Shown here: positions 63,665 through 64,000 of the stretch, in pieces | How the letters are laid out: each line of letters opens with the position of its first letter | Numbering within the stretch: position 1 is the stretch's first letter | Assembly: GCA_913057945.1 (NCBI GenBank) | Contig: CAJXOF010000016.1 | Location: forward strand, 1 to 64,000 | DNA from: an uncultured Hyphomonadaceae bacterium | GTDB lineage: Bacteria > Pseudomonadota > Alphaproteobacteria > Caulobacterales > Hyphomonadaceae | Length of the DNA: 64,000 bases | Reading direction: 5' to 3' | Translations under genes and position numbers: made by a program | Notes under the pieces: model-generated | Seen by the model: only the letters and a program-made list of their open reading frames with translations | Told to the model about the DNA's origin: nothing | The model's database searches: none

Positions 63665-64000
63665 TCAGACTGTGCCGCTGAGCACATCCCCGAGGATGAG
63701 GTGGGGGGCGCCGTCGCTGGTCTTGGCCCATGAGACCCCGTCCCCGCCGACCATGGCGGTCACGCGCTGGCGTAATCCTGAAAAGCTCTCGAATTCGACG
63801 ACATCCACGGGCTCATCGAAGTGCAGGGTGACCTCGTAGCCCATCCCGCCCGCCAGTTCACGAATGGCATGGACGCGGCCCTCGAAGGGTTGCTTGAGGT
63901 AGAGACCGGACACGCGGTCGCCGAGCTGGCAGGGAGATTCCGGCCGGTTCGACAGGCGCGCCGACGCCGTGTTCCAGTCCCGATAGCCGATTTCCCTGGC
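63665..64000 (-). CDS. Glyoxalase-related protein C-terminal fragment, truncated at right edge
   Basis: The minus-strand frame is open from the right edge to its TGA at 63665 with no start inside, giving at least 111 residues. Visible parts include AREIGYRDWNTASARL near the edge and RVHAIRELAGGMGYEVTLHF. The LGYRDWNT-type motif occurs in a domain found with glyoxalase-superfamily proteins. The N-terminus lies beyond the window. A shorter frame from a GTG at 63913 would be an internal fragment of the same gene. Confidence 0.6.
   Translation of the reverse strand, partial: AREIGYRDWNTASARLSNRPESPCQLGDRVSGLYLKQPFEGRVHAIRELAGGMGYEVTLHFDEPVDVVEFESFSGLRQRVTAMVGGDGVSWAKTSDGAPHLILGDVLSGTV

Overview
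The window is GC-rich, gene-dense chromosome of an alphaproteobacterium, most likely of the Hyphomonadaceae/Caulobacterales group. The strongest evidence is a circularly permuted, two-piece tmRNA gene with a Caulobacter-like tag (ANDNFAEGELLAA), an alphaproteobacterial-type SspB, DUF4169 and DUF3008 small proteins, and the style of the housekeeping genes. No transposase, integrase, phage structural gene, rRNA, ordinary tRNA or CRISPR array is visible.

Region by region. 1-10.6 kb: a truncated gene at the left edge, a DUF3008 protein, gyrB, an HxlR regulator divergent from a DUF1428 gene, a crotonase, a DEAD-box helicase with a DbpA-type RNA-binding domain, a cytochrome P450, two overlapping hotdog thioesterases and sspB. 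Palindromic intergenic repeats cluster around 0.3-0.8 kb, 5.4-5.7 kb and 7.8 kb. 10.7-17.3 kb: a catabolic or detoxification stretch with a PLP-dependent lyase, an exported Gfo/Idh/MocA oxidoreductase, a GST, an FAD monooxygenase and an amidase lipoprotein. 17.4-22.2 kb: ssrA (tmRNA), an EAL phosphodiesterase, HPr and EIIA-Man of an incomplete regulatory PTS, dapB, and a lipid-kinase/metallophosphoesterase pair. 22.2-28.5 kb: a formaldehyde-detoxification locus (LysR regulator, frmA, VOC protein, RidA lipoprotein, GST, fghA) interrupted by a DUF2314-DUF2185 gene of unlike composition. 28.5-35.6 kb: hemN, a DsrE-like exported protein, a RusA-like nuclease overlapping a membrane protein with an L7/L12-like tail, a Sel1 protein, fumC, a methyltransferase and a ccdAB-type toxin-antitoxin pair whose antitoxin carries an HTH. 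35.7-45.7 kb: a SulP transporter, an SDR, small conserved proteins, a low-GC gene with a PD-(D/E)XK nuclease motif, a lipoprotein, an Old Yellow Enzyme, a structured intergenic region that may encode a small RNA, and an ArsR/SRPBCC/DUF4287 operon. 45.7-64 kb: UvrD-type helicase, a bacterial PH-domain protein, an RND efflux operon, a CorA/ZntB transporter, a second amidase, SodC, TlyA, a glycine-zipper protein, a methyltransferase, a Pho-box-linked 56-aa membrane protein beside a PiT-type transporter, aroC, mdh, pdxH and a gene truncated at the right edge.

The genes that work together most clearly are ssrA with sspB (tagging and delivery of stalled-ribosome products to ClpXP), frmA with fghA (glutathione-dependent formaldehyde oxidation), fumC with mdh (TCA cycle), HPr with EIIA (regulatory phosphorelay), ccdA with ccdB, and the RND adaptor with its pump. 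No complete new defence or biosynthetic system can be demonstrated. The best candidates for new biology are the HTH-CcdA antitoxin, the solitary PD-(D/E)XK gene, the FNR-box/three-hairpin intergenic region and the Pho-box/small-membrane-protein pair.
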